Shown here piece by piece: positions 33,350 to 45,877 of a DNA stretch of 64,000 nucleotides. The stretch comes from Anaeramoeba flamelloides (taxonomy: Eukaryota > Metamonada > Anaeramoebidae). Location: contig JANTQA010000051.1 in NCBI GenBank assembly GCA_027625915.1, forward strand, positions 2,356,501 to 2,420,500, given 5' to 3'. The stretch's first letter is position 1. Each line of letters opens with the position of its first letter. The position numbers were made by a program, and so were the translations under genes. The notes below the pieces were generated by a model that was given only the letters and a program-made list of their open reading frames with translations, had not been told where the DNA came from and ran no database searches.

Positions 33350-36300
33350 ATGATGATCGAAGATATATGCTATGATGCATATGATAGTGGGTTTAGCAGT
33401 TCTAGAGTGACAAGAAGATATAAGGACTCAAGTTGTGAATCTGGTAAATTTCTTTATTTTTTTCTACTTAATTTTTCAACAAAGAATTAACAAACAATAA
33501 GGTAGTTTTTGTTTTTTTTTTGTTTTTGGGATAATTATCCCAAAAACACAAAAAAAACAAAAAAAAAAACAACACAAAAATATTTCTTTGTTCACATTTT
33601 TAGGTAAACCATGCCATGTTTATTTGACTGTATCAGAAGATTTAAGAACAAGTATTGTTGTTGTTTTCCATACAGCAGATCCTTACGATGGCAAACCTGC
33701 CTGTAAATATTCTCAAACAACAGATGATGATTATGAATTCGAAGAACAAGGAGAATCGTTTGAAATTGAATTTGACAAAGAGAGGTATCTCCATTATGTC
33801 GGATTAACTGGATTAAATCCAGGGACAGGGTATAAATTTATTTGTGGAGAAGATGGTGAAACAACTAATTGGAGTGATGAAAAACGATTTAAAACCACAG
33901 AAAATTCAACTTCAGATGATCTGCTTACTTTTGTTGTTGGTGCAGATACAAATGTACTTTTTTGTTTTTTTTTTTTTTTTTTTCATGATTATTTCAATTC
34001 CTTTCTTTTACTTCAAATAAATATATTTTATTTCTTGGTAAATACCTAGAAAATAATATCCGGATCTATCTGTAAACTTTAAACAAATACACAATTTTAT
34101 GAAAGAAAAAAGATCTCTATTTATTTTTTAATTTCCTTATGGAAAATGAAAACAATTGAAAAAAGAAGAAATCAATATCTCAAACATAATTTTAATGGTT
34201 TAAACAAAAACAACTAATTTTTCAATCTTGAGATTTCAAATAAAAATTTGCTTTAAGAATTTTCCAAACTATAATATTCATGAATACCCGTCTTCTACCA
34301 ACACAAGCACACACACAAACTTTCATTATAAAACAAGAATGGGTTTGAAAAATTCAAAATCTAGATCTACCTTAGTCATTAAATTATTTCATTTTCATTA
34401 CAACAATTCAGGATTTGTCCCTTCTTATTACACGAGTGACACATAAAATCCATCTAGTTCCGATATCTTCACCTTTTCATTGCCGTGATTAAGATTTTTG
34501 CACATTACATGCGAATTTTTAAAATCCACAATAATGCAAAAGAAGCAAGTGTCCTTGCATAAGTGCGTGAAGAATTCTGTTAGTCAAAAAAATTACTAAT
34601 TTCTGATTTGTCCCACCCGTGAATAATAATAATAACTTTCGTATAAATTGTTTAAAATTAAAAAATTTCATTAAAAAAAGCATTTAATTACATTACACAA
34701 GAAATTTAAAAATTATTTTCAGAACAAAGTATTTTTATTAAAATACCACAATCAAAAATCTTTTTTATATCGATCCATTAATAATAAATTAAAATCTTTG
34801 CAATAATGAGTTTAATTTTTTTTTTATTTGAAATTAATGAAATTAAGAAATAAAAATGAAAATAGGATCCTGTAAGGAAGATAATTACATTAAAAAAATT
34901 TTTTGTAATTTGAAATGAATTTAAAATTGTTGATATAAACAAAATTCCAAAAATTTGGACACAGTTTAAACAGTTGAAAGAATAACAATACCACACTTTA
35001 CATTCAATTTGGAAATAATTTTGTTTTTCCAAACTATTTCATTTTTTGTCTTTTTTTGCTTTGCTTTCATTTTCTTTTTTCTAGTTACCTAATCTGTTTC
35101 GTTAGATCGAGAAAAAAATTTTTCGATGGTTGATAGAAGGTTAGTGTTGAGTTTGTTAAATAGAAAAATCCACATACAATTGGTTGATGGTATCTTATCA
35201 TTTCATCGATCAACAATTGTTGGTGAAATTTGAACAAATTTACCAATATAATTTTTTGTTCAGCTGGTTTCATTATTTTGGACACACATATTTTTATTTT
35301 TTCGTTTTTATATTTTTTTTTTATTATTTGGATTAAAATAATGACTGATAAAAACATTAATACTGGGTAACTTAAATGTGATTTTATATTATGTTTGTAA
35401 AAATATAATAAATTGGGTTTTTTTTTGCCTATTTTTGATTTTGGGTATGTTCAAATTTTTGGAATGGAATTTATTTGGTTCATGATCATTAAAAAATTTT
35501 TTCAAAAAAAAAATTAAACATTTTACCAATTTTTTCACTTTTTGATAACTCTACTTATTATAAACGTTATTGGTTAATAAAAGATCTTTGATCAAAAACT
35601 ATTTTTCAAGATATTTTACAATTTAAGTTGGAAAATCCAATTTTACAGGTTATATTAAGATTTCTTTTCAAATTTAATAGTAAAAAATTTGAAGAATTTT
35701 TTTACCCTATTTGAGTTTTATTAGATGAGTACAGCGTTTTCAAAACTATTAGTTATTATCTACCAAAGTAAATATCTCCAAGTTGAATTAAACTAAAATT
35801 CATTGATTACATTTTTTTGATTGAAAATTTTTTACCCCAAAAAACACCCTTTTTTCTAGACTAGAGACTTTTTTAAAAAAGGTGGTTATACTAACAACAA
35901 TGAATACAATAGCCTCAAGAATTTGAAGTTCCTGGAATTTTGATTATATTATAAATAAACTTTTATTATTATGGATGAAAGGTTAATGAAAGTAGTAGTT
36001 TTATCTAACTTGGAATTTTTCAATTTTATTTTTTCATACTAGGGTTGGGTTGGTTTTTTTTTTTTTTTTTTTTTTTGATAATGGTTCAAAGGAAATTATT
36101 GAATAAAAAAAAAAAAAAAACACAACTAAAAACATAAATATTATTAAAATTGTACAACTTTGTAAGCTTATTTTTGCCACTTTTGATATAGCCATTTTAA
36201 AAAAGAGCGAAAAAAAGATTTTACAAGTATTACTTCAAACTGTCTAATTCACTTTTTTTTAAAACAACTGGATCAAATTTTTAATATAATATTAATAAAA

Positions 36301-39300
36301 CATTTTTTGATCATTACAAAGAAAAAGATTGAAATATTGATGAATATTTTTACTTATTTTTCTATTTCTCAGAAATAAAAATAATAATTTTGTGCTGTTT
36401 TTAATTTATATTTTTTTTATCTCTCTAAAAATAAATCCAATTATATATTTATATTTTCATGCTAATTTTTTAAAAAGGTTGTTGAAGAAACAAATAAAAT
36501 AACTGCAATGATGGCTTCAAATAATCCAAGATTCGCAGCAATTGGCGGTGATATTGCTTTAACAAATGGAAACCTTTTTTGTTATAGGAAATGGGATAAA
36601 TGGATTTCAAATTGGGAACAATATGCTCAGCATGATGATTATTTAATTCCTGTATTGCCAGTAATTGGGTAAGTGTTTTTATTTTTATTTTATTTATTTA
36701 ATTAGAAACATATATAAATTCATAATTCCAATGAATTTCTTCTCAAATTTTTATTTTGAACTCAAAAATATCTGATGCAAACGTTTGTTAAATGGAAACA
36801 AAATTGTTTACATTTATTTTTATAGTTTTATTTTTTGCATAAATCATAAATAAATGTAATATTTCAAAATCAAAAACTTTATAAAGGATTTATCAAAATA
36901 TTAACTAAACTCATTAAAACATTAACAAAAGTCATTAATCCAATGAATTACCTCCATTCTTTATATGAAAAGAAATAAAAATTAAAATTTTTAAAAAAAC
37001 AACTACATTACCGGATAAAATTAATAAAAAAATCATCATAAATTGAGATATTTTTAAAAATATTTTCTCTTTATAAATTCCTTTGAAACCTTAATTAAAG
37101 TATAAAAACAACAAGTTTATCCACAAACAAAATCATTTTGTTTGTTTGTCATTTTTTTTTTTATTTTTAATCAATAATTTTCTTTAAACCATTATCAAAA
37201 AAAAAAAAAAAACAAAAAATCATCAACCCAACCAAACATATCAAGAATTTTAAATTTATTTCAAATTCCAAAACATTTTTTTAATGTAATTATTTTTAAA
37301 AAAGATAATGTAAAAAAAAGGTTTTGTCTTTTTAACATGGATTAAACTTATTATCTAGTAATTTTAAAAAGGTGTGACAAAAAATTTTCAAAAAATATCT
37401 TGAAAACAGTTGACAAATCTCAATAGATCAAAACTTTTTTTCAAAAATATTGATACCACTTAATAACGTTAATGTAAGTGGTTTTGTTAGGATTTTATAC
37501 CAGATTTTATCAAAAAAATATTTTCAAATTTTTAGATCAGAATCATTTTTTCTAATTTCTTCAAATTTTTGTTCTGCTTTTTCAAATTTTTGTTTTTCTT
37601 TTGTTTTTTTTTTGTTTTTTTTTTTGTTTTTGTTTTTCTTTTTTTTTTTCTTTCTTTTGAAAATTTTTTCTTTTTCTTGAATTTTTCTTTTTTTTTTGCA
37701 AAATGACAATTTGAAAAAAAAAATGATCTTTGAAAATCCAAATTAACTTTAAGAAAATAAAGACTAACTAATACCTTCTAAAATGTATTTATTTATTTTG
37801 AAAAAATCTTCTTGTTAACCTTTTTTCCTTGAAAGTTCAGTAATAAAAATCTGTAATGTTTCTTCCAAAAATTGTGGCTCACTTTCTTTGAGTTTTTGAT
37901 TTTATTTTTTATTAATTTTTAAAATATCAGGTTTTTATATGTTTGTAGTAATCAAAAAAAGGAATTATTAAAAAGATTTAATAATTAGTTTTCCATGAAT
38001 ATGAAAGAATTATTTATTATATATATATATATTTCAATTTATTATTTAAGGTGAGTCATGTAACAATTTTGAAATATAAACGAAAATTTAAAATTTTTGA
38101 ACACAATTAAAATCGTTAAAAGAATAACAAGACTAAAATTTACTGAAATTTGGATATAATTTTTAATTTTTTTATTTTTTTAGTTTTTTTCCTTTATTTC
38201 GTTTTTCTAATGACGTAATAATATTTGTTTTTGTCAAAGTGTTCTAAAAAAATTTCCAAATATCTATTATTTTTTGAGAATTGAACTTTGAAGAACAAAA
38301 AAAAAAAAAAGCAGAATTATATACATCAGTGAATAGTTGATATCCATATGAAACAAATCTAACCAATCTCTATATTTTGTGAAAAATTGAAAAACTAAAA
38401 TTCTTAGAGCATAAATCGAAAAAAAAAAAAATGTTTATATTTGATCTTCAATTGAAGATCCAAATAAAATTCTAATAGAAACCAATATTATTTTTCTAAA
38501 ATCATTCTCACTATTTCAATAACATTTATAATAACACGCTTTTACCTTGTTGTTCAATCGATCTTATAAAAAAAAAAAAATTTACAAATGAATTAGTTGT
38601 AAAAAAAAAAATCTTAAAAAAAAGAAAGACTGTGAAAAAATGATTTCAATTTTGAAATTTCAAAAATTAATTTTTTCTTCTAATATCCATTCAAACACCA
38701 CAAACACATGTAATTCACTCATCACAACTGGGCCCCTTTTGTCTGTAAAATGGTTAATCATATATTTAAGAAGATTTTTTTTTTCAAAAATTGAATTTTG
38801 ATGTGTCAAAAATTTTTAATTGGCGTTTAGTTTATTTTTCACAATAAATTTTAATTAATACCAAGATGTATTGGGTTGCTTTAAGTATTTATTAAAAATT
38901 CAAGAATAATAAAAATTTCAAATCCATTTTTTAATTTTAACAACAACAACAACAACATTTTATCTTTTTTAATCACAAAAATTTAAAGAAATCATGAAGT
39001 AAAAGAAGGATATAGAGTAAAAGATGAAGTAGACACAACAAAAGCACCATTTTATATGACACTTTTCCAATATAACTCCAAAATAGAAAAAAATCCTTAT
39101 GATCAAAAAACTTATCGAGTAAGTCGTATTACACACGAAATTGCCTTTGTTTCCTTAGACACCCATCATGTATATACCGAAGATGAACAAAAAGATTGGA
39201 TTGATGAAACATTTACCGAATTATATAACGATGGTGTGCAATACATTTTCCCTATATACCATATCCCAGCATACCCTTCCGATAAAGAATATTCCGTGGA

Positions 39301-39744
39301 AAAATCAACAAGGGTTAGAACTGCCTGGACAAGTTTATTTGATAAACATAACATTCGCGTTGCATTTGAAGGGCATAGCCATATGTTAAAAATGACAAAA
39401 CCATTAAACGATGGGGAAATTGTAGACCAAGATCAAGGTACTAGATTTTTAGGCGATGGTGCCTGGGGTAGATTAAGAGATAGAAGGGATGTCAGTGTTA
39501 AACGTTGGTATGAAGATTTTGTTGAATCCAAACAGTAAGTCCTTTTACAATTTTTAATTCACAATCTATTTTTTTCACCCAAATATTGATTTCTTTTTAT
39601 TTTTATTCACAAATATTATTTTGTATTATCTTTTTTTTTTTAAATTTAATTAGACACGCTTGGATAGTTAATATTAATGGTACAAAATTTACAGCTTCTG
39701 CAAAAGACGACCAAAATGAAATACAAGCTGATGTTAATTATTAA
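33350..39744 (+). CDS. Calcineurin-like metallophosphoesterase with N-terminal Fn3-like domain (purple acid phosphatase relative)
   Basis: Five exons, 33350-33443, 33604-33953, 36478-36668, 38989-39534 and 39654-39744, give 423 residues in frame. Residues about 33-135 form a beta-sandwich like the N-terminal domain of purple acid phosphatases (KPCHVYLTVSEDLRTSIVVV, YVGLTGLNPGTGYKFICGED, WSDEKRFKT). The catalytic domain follows: VGADTN (D146), IGGDIALTNG (D173), GNHE (N213, H214), a YHIPAYPS motif (H303) and EGHSHM (H341, H343). These correspond to the dimetal ligands of the family, so phosphomonoester or diester hydrolysis is likely. The first motif has ADTN instead of the plant-type GDxG. 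No signal peptide follows the chosen start at 33350; another upstream exon is possible. Introns 2 and 3 are 2524 and 2320 bases and hold repeats; the others are 160 and 119. Confidence 0.9.
35490..36050 (+). repeat. Repeat F copy 2, inside intron 2 of the phosphoesterase gene
   Basis: Aligns in the same orientation with the two blocks of copy 1 at 24950-25930 but without the 460 bp insert. It lies wholly within the 2.5 kb intron. Confidence 0.65.
37430..37890 (+). repeat. Repeat J copy 1, inside intron 3 of the phosphoesterase gene
   Basis: Matches 42240-42660 in the same orientation: a TTTTTCAAAAATRTTG start, a long T-rich core, then GAAAGTT-ARTAATAAA and ATCTGTAATGTT. No coding content beyond homopolymer frames. 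Confidence 0.6.
38224..38756 (+). mobile_element. Repeat A copy 3, shortened and diverged, in intron 3 of the phosphoesterase gene
   Basis: Same orientation as copy 1. The left end TTGTCAAAGTG then AATTGAACTTTGAAGAACAA and the right end CAACTGGGCCCCTTTTGTCT then GTAAAATGGTTA are recognisable. The middle, corresponding to about 1440-1620 of copy 1, is largely missing, leaving about 530 bp. Confidence 0.72.
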
Positions 39745-39925
39745 ATATTATTAAAAAATTTGAATTAAATAAAAATATTTTTAATTTTTTTGTTTTTTAT
39801 TGCTTTCGATCATTTTTTATTAAATAATTTTGCTCTATTTCGATTTCCAAATATCAACACAAACAAAACTGGAAAAAAAATAAATTCAGAAAAGTATTTG
39901 CATGAAAACTCCAATTCAAAATGAA

Positions 39926-41202
39926 TCTATTAAATATTTCTAAAAATAACCGAGAATTAAAACTACCCGAAAATTTTAAAACAATATACGAAAAAAACAC
40001 TTTTTGAACAGCTTCTAAGAAACCCTAGTGTCAATATACTAAGTTTAAAGGTAAATTTGGAATTTTACTTTTCTACAAAATATTTTTTTTTGAAAAATAT
40101 AACATTTGAAAAATTTCAAATTTTGGAGGAAAAGGTATTCAACACATTTTGTGTGAAAAGAATTGGTATCTTAGAAACTTATAGCATTTCTTACAATTGC
40201 TGAAGGGTATTAACGAATGAGAGAAAATATCTTTGATAAGGATAATTTCTAATTGTGTATCATTTCTCATAATTTTGTAATCTTAAAATATAATCCAAAA
40301 ATAACAAAGTAATGACTAATTGTGCATTCGTACCCTACCCAAGGCTAACCCAACCTAAACCTGATTAAACTTTTTAATTAAAGAAGAAAAAATTGGTTAA
40401 TCAAAACACACCTATAACCTAACCTAACACAAACCAAACCCAGACCAATACCAAGCATATCCTTACCTACAAAACGTATTTCAAAAAAAGTGGTCTAATA
40501 TTTTTTAAAATTTCATAAAAAAACATCTTTTTTAGTTGAGATATTTTTCAACTGACAACACTAAAGTACTTTAAATATTAATACCAATTGAATAAATGGC
40601 TAAGGTATTTATTTCAAAATATGTTGGATGAAATATTTTCAAATAATGAAACAAAAATAGAACTTGTATTAGAGAAAACTATGTACCACCTATTTCAATA
40701 AAAAACTGGAAATATGGTAATGGTCACATATCATTTTTTAATCATAAAATACAGTTATAACTTCCCCTTCTATGTTAAATTTAGTTTATATTAAATAAGT
40801 TATGAAGATATAAAATTTTCGATCAAAGAGAAAATAATAAACATACAATTTTCACCCAAAAATATTAGATAAAATTGAGTTCAGAAAATTTAATATCTTT
40901 TATTTATATAATGACATTATAATAAACATATTAAACTGTTATCAATTATCAATAAATGAATGATATTTCAAGATTTTGTTGATTTAAATAGTTTTATGAG
41001 GATTGAGTTTAATAATCATATTTTAAAATAAATTTACATAACTTTTTTGGAAAAGGCTTTTAAACTTACCCTAACAATTACTAACATACCTAAATATACT
41101 TCAAAACCCTCAAAAAGTTATTCAAAAAGTGTTTATTAAATGGCTAAAAAAATTTCGAGTATTTTAGATTTCCGGTATTTACTGGAATATTTCAAACACC
41201 CT
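39926..41202. mobile_element. Repeat B copy 2, carrying nested repeat C
   Basis: Reverse-orientation match to 15438-16431. The left end contains ATGAATCTATTAAATATTTC and the right end GGAATATTTCAAACACC. Repeat C (40468-41062) interrupts it; removing that leaves about 680 bp. The interior includes CCTAACCTAACAC-type words matching the GTATG-rich part of copy 1. Confidence 0.75.
40468..41062 (-). mobile_element. Repeat C copy 2, nested in repeat B
   Basis: About 595 bp, reverse complement of 7519-8108. The low end ACGTATTTCAAAAAAAGTGG and the high end ACTTTTTTGGAAAAGGCTTT are decayed versions of the copy 1 termini. Because it splits B, it inserted after B. Confidence 0.78.
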
Positions 41203-42239
41203 TTCAAAATTGAATTTAAATTTTTGAGAGAAAAATCTCATGATTCAATAAATTACATGAAAAAATTTACAAATAATCACCTTATTTAATTGAATGTTTA
41301 CAATATTTCACATTGATATAACCAATATATAAAAAAAATAAATAATTATAAATTTAAATTGAAAAATATATTTTTAAATAAATTTTGAGTTAACAAAATC
41401 AACAATAATATTGCTAAATTGATAAAAATTATATTATCAATTATTGATTGGTTATATTGTTAGATACAATCAAATAATTTTAATTGACAGATCTATTTCA
41501 ACAAACTAAATTGCAAATTTAGAATAATTAGAACTATAAATTAAGGTTATACAAATAATTATGTATTTGAAAAAAAATGCTGAAAACAAAAATAAAAACA
41601 AAAAAATGATAAAATAATTATTTCAAAATTGAAGCATTTTTAAAAATGAACTTATGGGCTTTCTTAATTTGAGGCTCAATCAATATTAATTTTAGATTTG
41701 ACTTCATAGTAATTTGCATTAATGAATTTCAAGTCGATACAAAGTGTGAAGAAACAAAACTAAGAATCATTTTTAGTAAAATTTTGAATTAGTAACAGAA
41801 TAGAATCCTCTCAAAATTTGAAACAAACTTTAAAAGGGGTTGAAAAAAGAAAAATAAATTTAACCTTCAACCTGTTAATATCATTTAAAAATGGTTAAAA
41901 TGCGGAGAATAATTCCAAACTAAATCAGCAATTTTTTTTACAAAATTCAAAATCTTCATAAAATCAAAGAATATTTTAAAAGTTTTCTTTTTGTAAAACC
42001 ATAATTATGATTGAACCAATACCATCTTATGAAAGTTTTGTTCTCTCTTTTCAGTTCAAACATTTTAAAATGTAATATTATCTTTCCTATTGTAAATAAA
42101 AATGAAATAAAATAATTTGTTATCAACCCAAATCATCTCTTCAATTTAACACTAAATATGTCATATTTATCACATTTCAATTTTGAAATATCAAATTAAT
42201 CCCAAATTTTATTTTTAACATAGTGGAATTTCACTACTC
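41203..42239. other. AT-rich spacer without a gene
   Basis: No coding exon or repeat pair is recognised. Confidence 0.5.
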
Positions 42240-42438
42240 AACAGAGTTATTATAAACTATTTTTCAAAAATGTTGTTTCACTTTATAATGCTAATGGAAA
42301 TTGATTGGAGGGGGATTTATCCCAGTGTTCTATGTAAAAAAAATTATTAATTTTTTTGATCAAAACCATTTTTTATCATTTTGTAAATTTTTTGTTTTTT
42401 TGTATTTTTTTTTTTGTTTTTCTTTTTCTTTTTCTTTT

Positions 42439-42474
<36 letters not shown>

Positions 42475-42660
42475 AAAAGTTCAAGTGGAAAAAAAAAGCA
42501 AATTGAAAATACAAATAATCACTAAAAAAATTTAGACTTTATAATGTCTTTTATAAACCACATTTTATTACAGACAATCTTCTTGTGGCTCTTTTTTCAG
42601 TGAAAGTTTAATAATAAACAATCTGTAATGTTCATTTCAAAAATGGTATTCACTTTTTTT
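42240..42660 (+). repeat. Repeat J copy 2
   Basis: Same-orientation match to 37430-37890, including the AATCTGTAATGTTCATTTC region and the pyrimidine-rich core. The T-run near 42440-42472 is unusually long. Confidence 0.6.
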
Positions 42661-43048
42661 TCGTTTTTGTAATTTTTCTAACTTTTTGGGAAAATGATAA
42701 ACAATCAAAAATTATGTAGTTTTAAGAGAATCGAACACCAGACATTTGTATTGTAAGTTGGAGATGTTTACTACTGACACATTATTGTTTCTCAAAAATT
42801 ATTAGTTTTTTTTTTTTTTTTGATCGAATTGGAGACTTACCAAACTGTATTTTCCAACGAGTTAAACTCACTTACTCTTTTTAAAAAAAATATTAATTGA
42901 AAAAGATGTATTGAATATTTACTTTGAAACATTTTATTTTTATTTTTCAAGAATATTTTTTTTCAAAAACTGTAAATTTTTTTTTTTTATATAATTCAAT
43001 TAATTATTATTAATATATATATATATATATATGTATATTTCGTTTATT

Positions 43049-45845
43049 TTAATCTGATTCATCTTCAAAAGAAATTTTTGATAAATGTATTAAATTAGTT
43101 ATTTCATCTCGAAATTTTTCAGCAGTACCATCTTTCCAAATAAAATGGACAACATATTTTTTAAAACTTTTAATTTGGATTTCATGATCTATATCTTGTT
43201 TAGAATTTTTTTTTGTTTTGGATTTTTTTTTCTTTTTTTTATTTGAATTTAATTCTTCGATCCTTTTATTTCTTTCAATTTCTTTTTTTATTGAATTTTG
43301 TTTGATTTTAATTTTAACTTTCAATTTAAATCCCTTTCCGGTTAAAGTTATTAAATTTGTGTATTTCCACTGTATATTTAAAATTGTTAAGCCTTTTTGT
43401 AGTTGACCCATTATTTCAAAAACCGATTTATCACTTAATACTAACATTCTATCATCTCTTAAAGTTATTTGATTTTCTTGGAACTTTTGAATATTTTCTG
43501 AAATGGTTTCTTGTAATTGGATTAATTTTTTTTGAAATTTTTTATTAATTTTTTTTTGTTTTTTTTTTTCAAAGTATTTTCCAAACCAACTTTTTTTTTG
43601 GATTTTTAATCTCTCAGTTGTAGGGGTAAGGCTTCTTTTCGATAAATTACTGCTATTAATTTTGGTCAACCGACCATCTTGTGAAGACGATCTTTTTCTG
43701 GGCTTTCTTCGTAATGTAGTTTCATCCATTGATCGCCTTCTTGCTGGCTTTTCATTTTTTAATCTACTAAATGACCATCTTCTTTTTGGCTTTCCAGTTT
43801 TCTTTTTTTGAGTTTGTAATTCAGAATTATCTTTATTAACATTAACATTATTACTGTTATTCATTTCTATATTTTGCGATTTTTCTTTATTATTATTATT
43901 ACCACTTTTATTTTCATGATTATGATTAATTAAATTATCAACATTGTTATCACTTTTGATTAAATTATCATTGTTTTTATTACTATGAAGTATATCATTT
44001 GTTTTTAAGATATTTTTTTCCATTTCATCTATTGTGATATTTGAATTTTCTTCATCTTTTTCATTTTCAATTAAATCATTCTGTTTTACCCCTCTTTTGT
44101 TTTCGTTTTCGTTTTTGTTTTCCTTTTCATTTTCCGTTTTATTTTCCCTTCCATTTACCTTTCCATTTCCGTTCGACTTTCCCCCTTCATTTTCCCTTTC
44201 CCTTTCATTCGTATTTCCATATACTTTCTTCTTTTCTATTTTATTCTTTTTAATATTTGAGATAAAAGTATCATTATCAGCTACCAACCCCTTTTTAGAT
44301 GATGACAAAGATTCTTTATTGTTGTTATTATTGTTCTTTGAAAAAATTGAATATTTATTAAGTACTTCAGAATATTCTTTTAAATCAATTTCTTGGTCAT
44401 TTTGAGCTCTTTCAAGAACTTCTTGGATGACAACCAAATCCATTGGAGTAACATTCGATTCAGTAAAAGAATTTACAAGATCATTGGTGTTATTATTATT
44501 ATTATTATTATTATTGTCGCTGCATTCGTTATTTTTATCATTTTTGTTTTTATTTGGATGTTTTTTCGAAAATGAAAACCTTCTTCTTGCTCTCCCAGCA
44601 ATTTTGGAATTTGGTGGTAATGATCCTCTCCTCCTTCTTTTTTTGATCGTTTCATTTTTGATTTTTTGTGTTTGTTTATTAAATATAGTATAAAACACTT
44701 TGATCGCATTTCTTTCATTACTATTGAGTGCTTTAATAACCTCTTCCTTTGATCCCCAATCTAATTCAATTAAATTTTGAAATACTTTTTTTTCAATTTT
44801 TTTTGAATCAATTGGTTCACTTAAATCAACATCAAAATTAACAGGTGGTGAAGGTGGAACAAAATCTTTTGGATAATTTTTTCTAAACCATGGATGTTGC
44901 TTAATTTCCTTAATCGTAATTCTATTTTCTGGCTTGACAGTTAACATTCTTTTAATTAATTCTTTTTCATTTTTCATTAACTTGTTTGGGAATTTACATC
45001 TTCCTGATTTCACCTTATGTAATAGCTTTGAATAATTCGGATCATCAAATGGTAAATATCCACATAGTAAGGCATACAAAATCACACCACAGGACCACAC
45101 ATCACTTTTCCTCCCATCATATGAAATTCCCTAAATAAAATGGATTATTTATATTATTTATGATTGATTATAAAGGGTATGTTTTTTAATATATATTTTT
45201 TTTTCATAAAATAACTTGAATAAATATAAATATGTTTAATTAATTTGAAATTCATTAATTAAAGTGCCTTAACGGGGCAGATTCTTAATGAATTCTCCAG
45301 ATAAACCAAAAAAAAAAAAAAAAAAAAAATCCTTTTTTTCTTGGTTAAAGGTCAATAAGATCTTTTATCTAAAAGACTAAAATAAATTATTTTTTTTTGA
45401 AAAATGAAGTTTATTCGAGTTTTTTTTTGTTTTCTTTTTTGTTTTATTTTAAAACCTCACTTACCAAGTCCTTAATCAATTTCTCTATTGAAAAAAAAAT
45501 TCAAAATATTACAAACTTTGAATTTGAATAGAAAATAATTTTTCAATCCAAAAATAATTTTGATTGATTTTCGTAAAAAGCAATTAGCAATTTAAAATCA
45601 AATTTTTGAAACCTTGAGTGTCTCGAGCCACCCAAGTTATATTCAAGTATTATACACTTATTCCAATTATCAGAATTAAAATTTTATCTCTAAAGTCCAA
45701 TAAGGAAGTTTAATTTCAATCACCTCGAAATATCATTTCTTATTTGGGTTTTGTGAAGATCGTTTAGGGTTTCTTCAACAAATAATTCATAAAAATTTTT
45801 TTTCGGAAAATTGAAATTAAAATTTTCATTTCTTAATTGGAAAAT

Positions 45846-45877
<32 letters not shown>

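Noticed and set aside
40320-40460. CCTAACCTAACAC words resembling telomere repeats
   Set aside because: They are irregular and belong to repeat B, whose other copy at 15.7 kb has the complementary words; this is not a telomere array.
42722-42793. tRNA-like stretch on the minus strand with A-box-like and B-box-like words (GTTCGATTC) and a CTTACAA loop
   Set aside because: The anticodon, T and acceptor stems do not pair (only the D stem does), so at most it is a decayed tRNA or tRNA-derived fragment.
44473-44718. Antisense and alternative frames over the Asn-rich kinase linker
   Set aside because: Generated by AAT/ATT triplet runs in the real coding exon.
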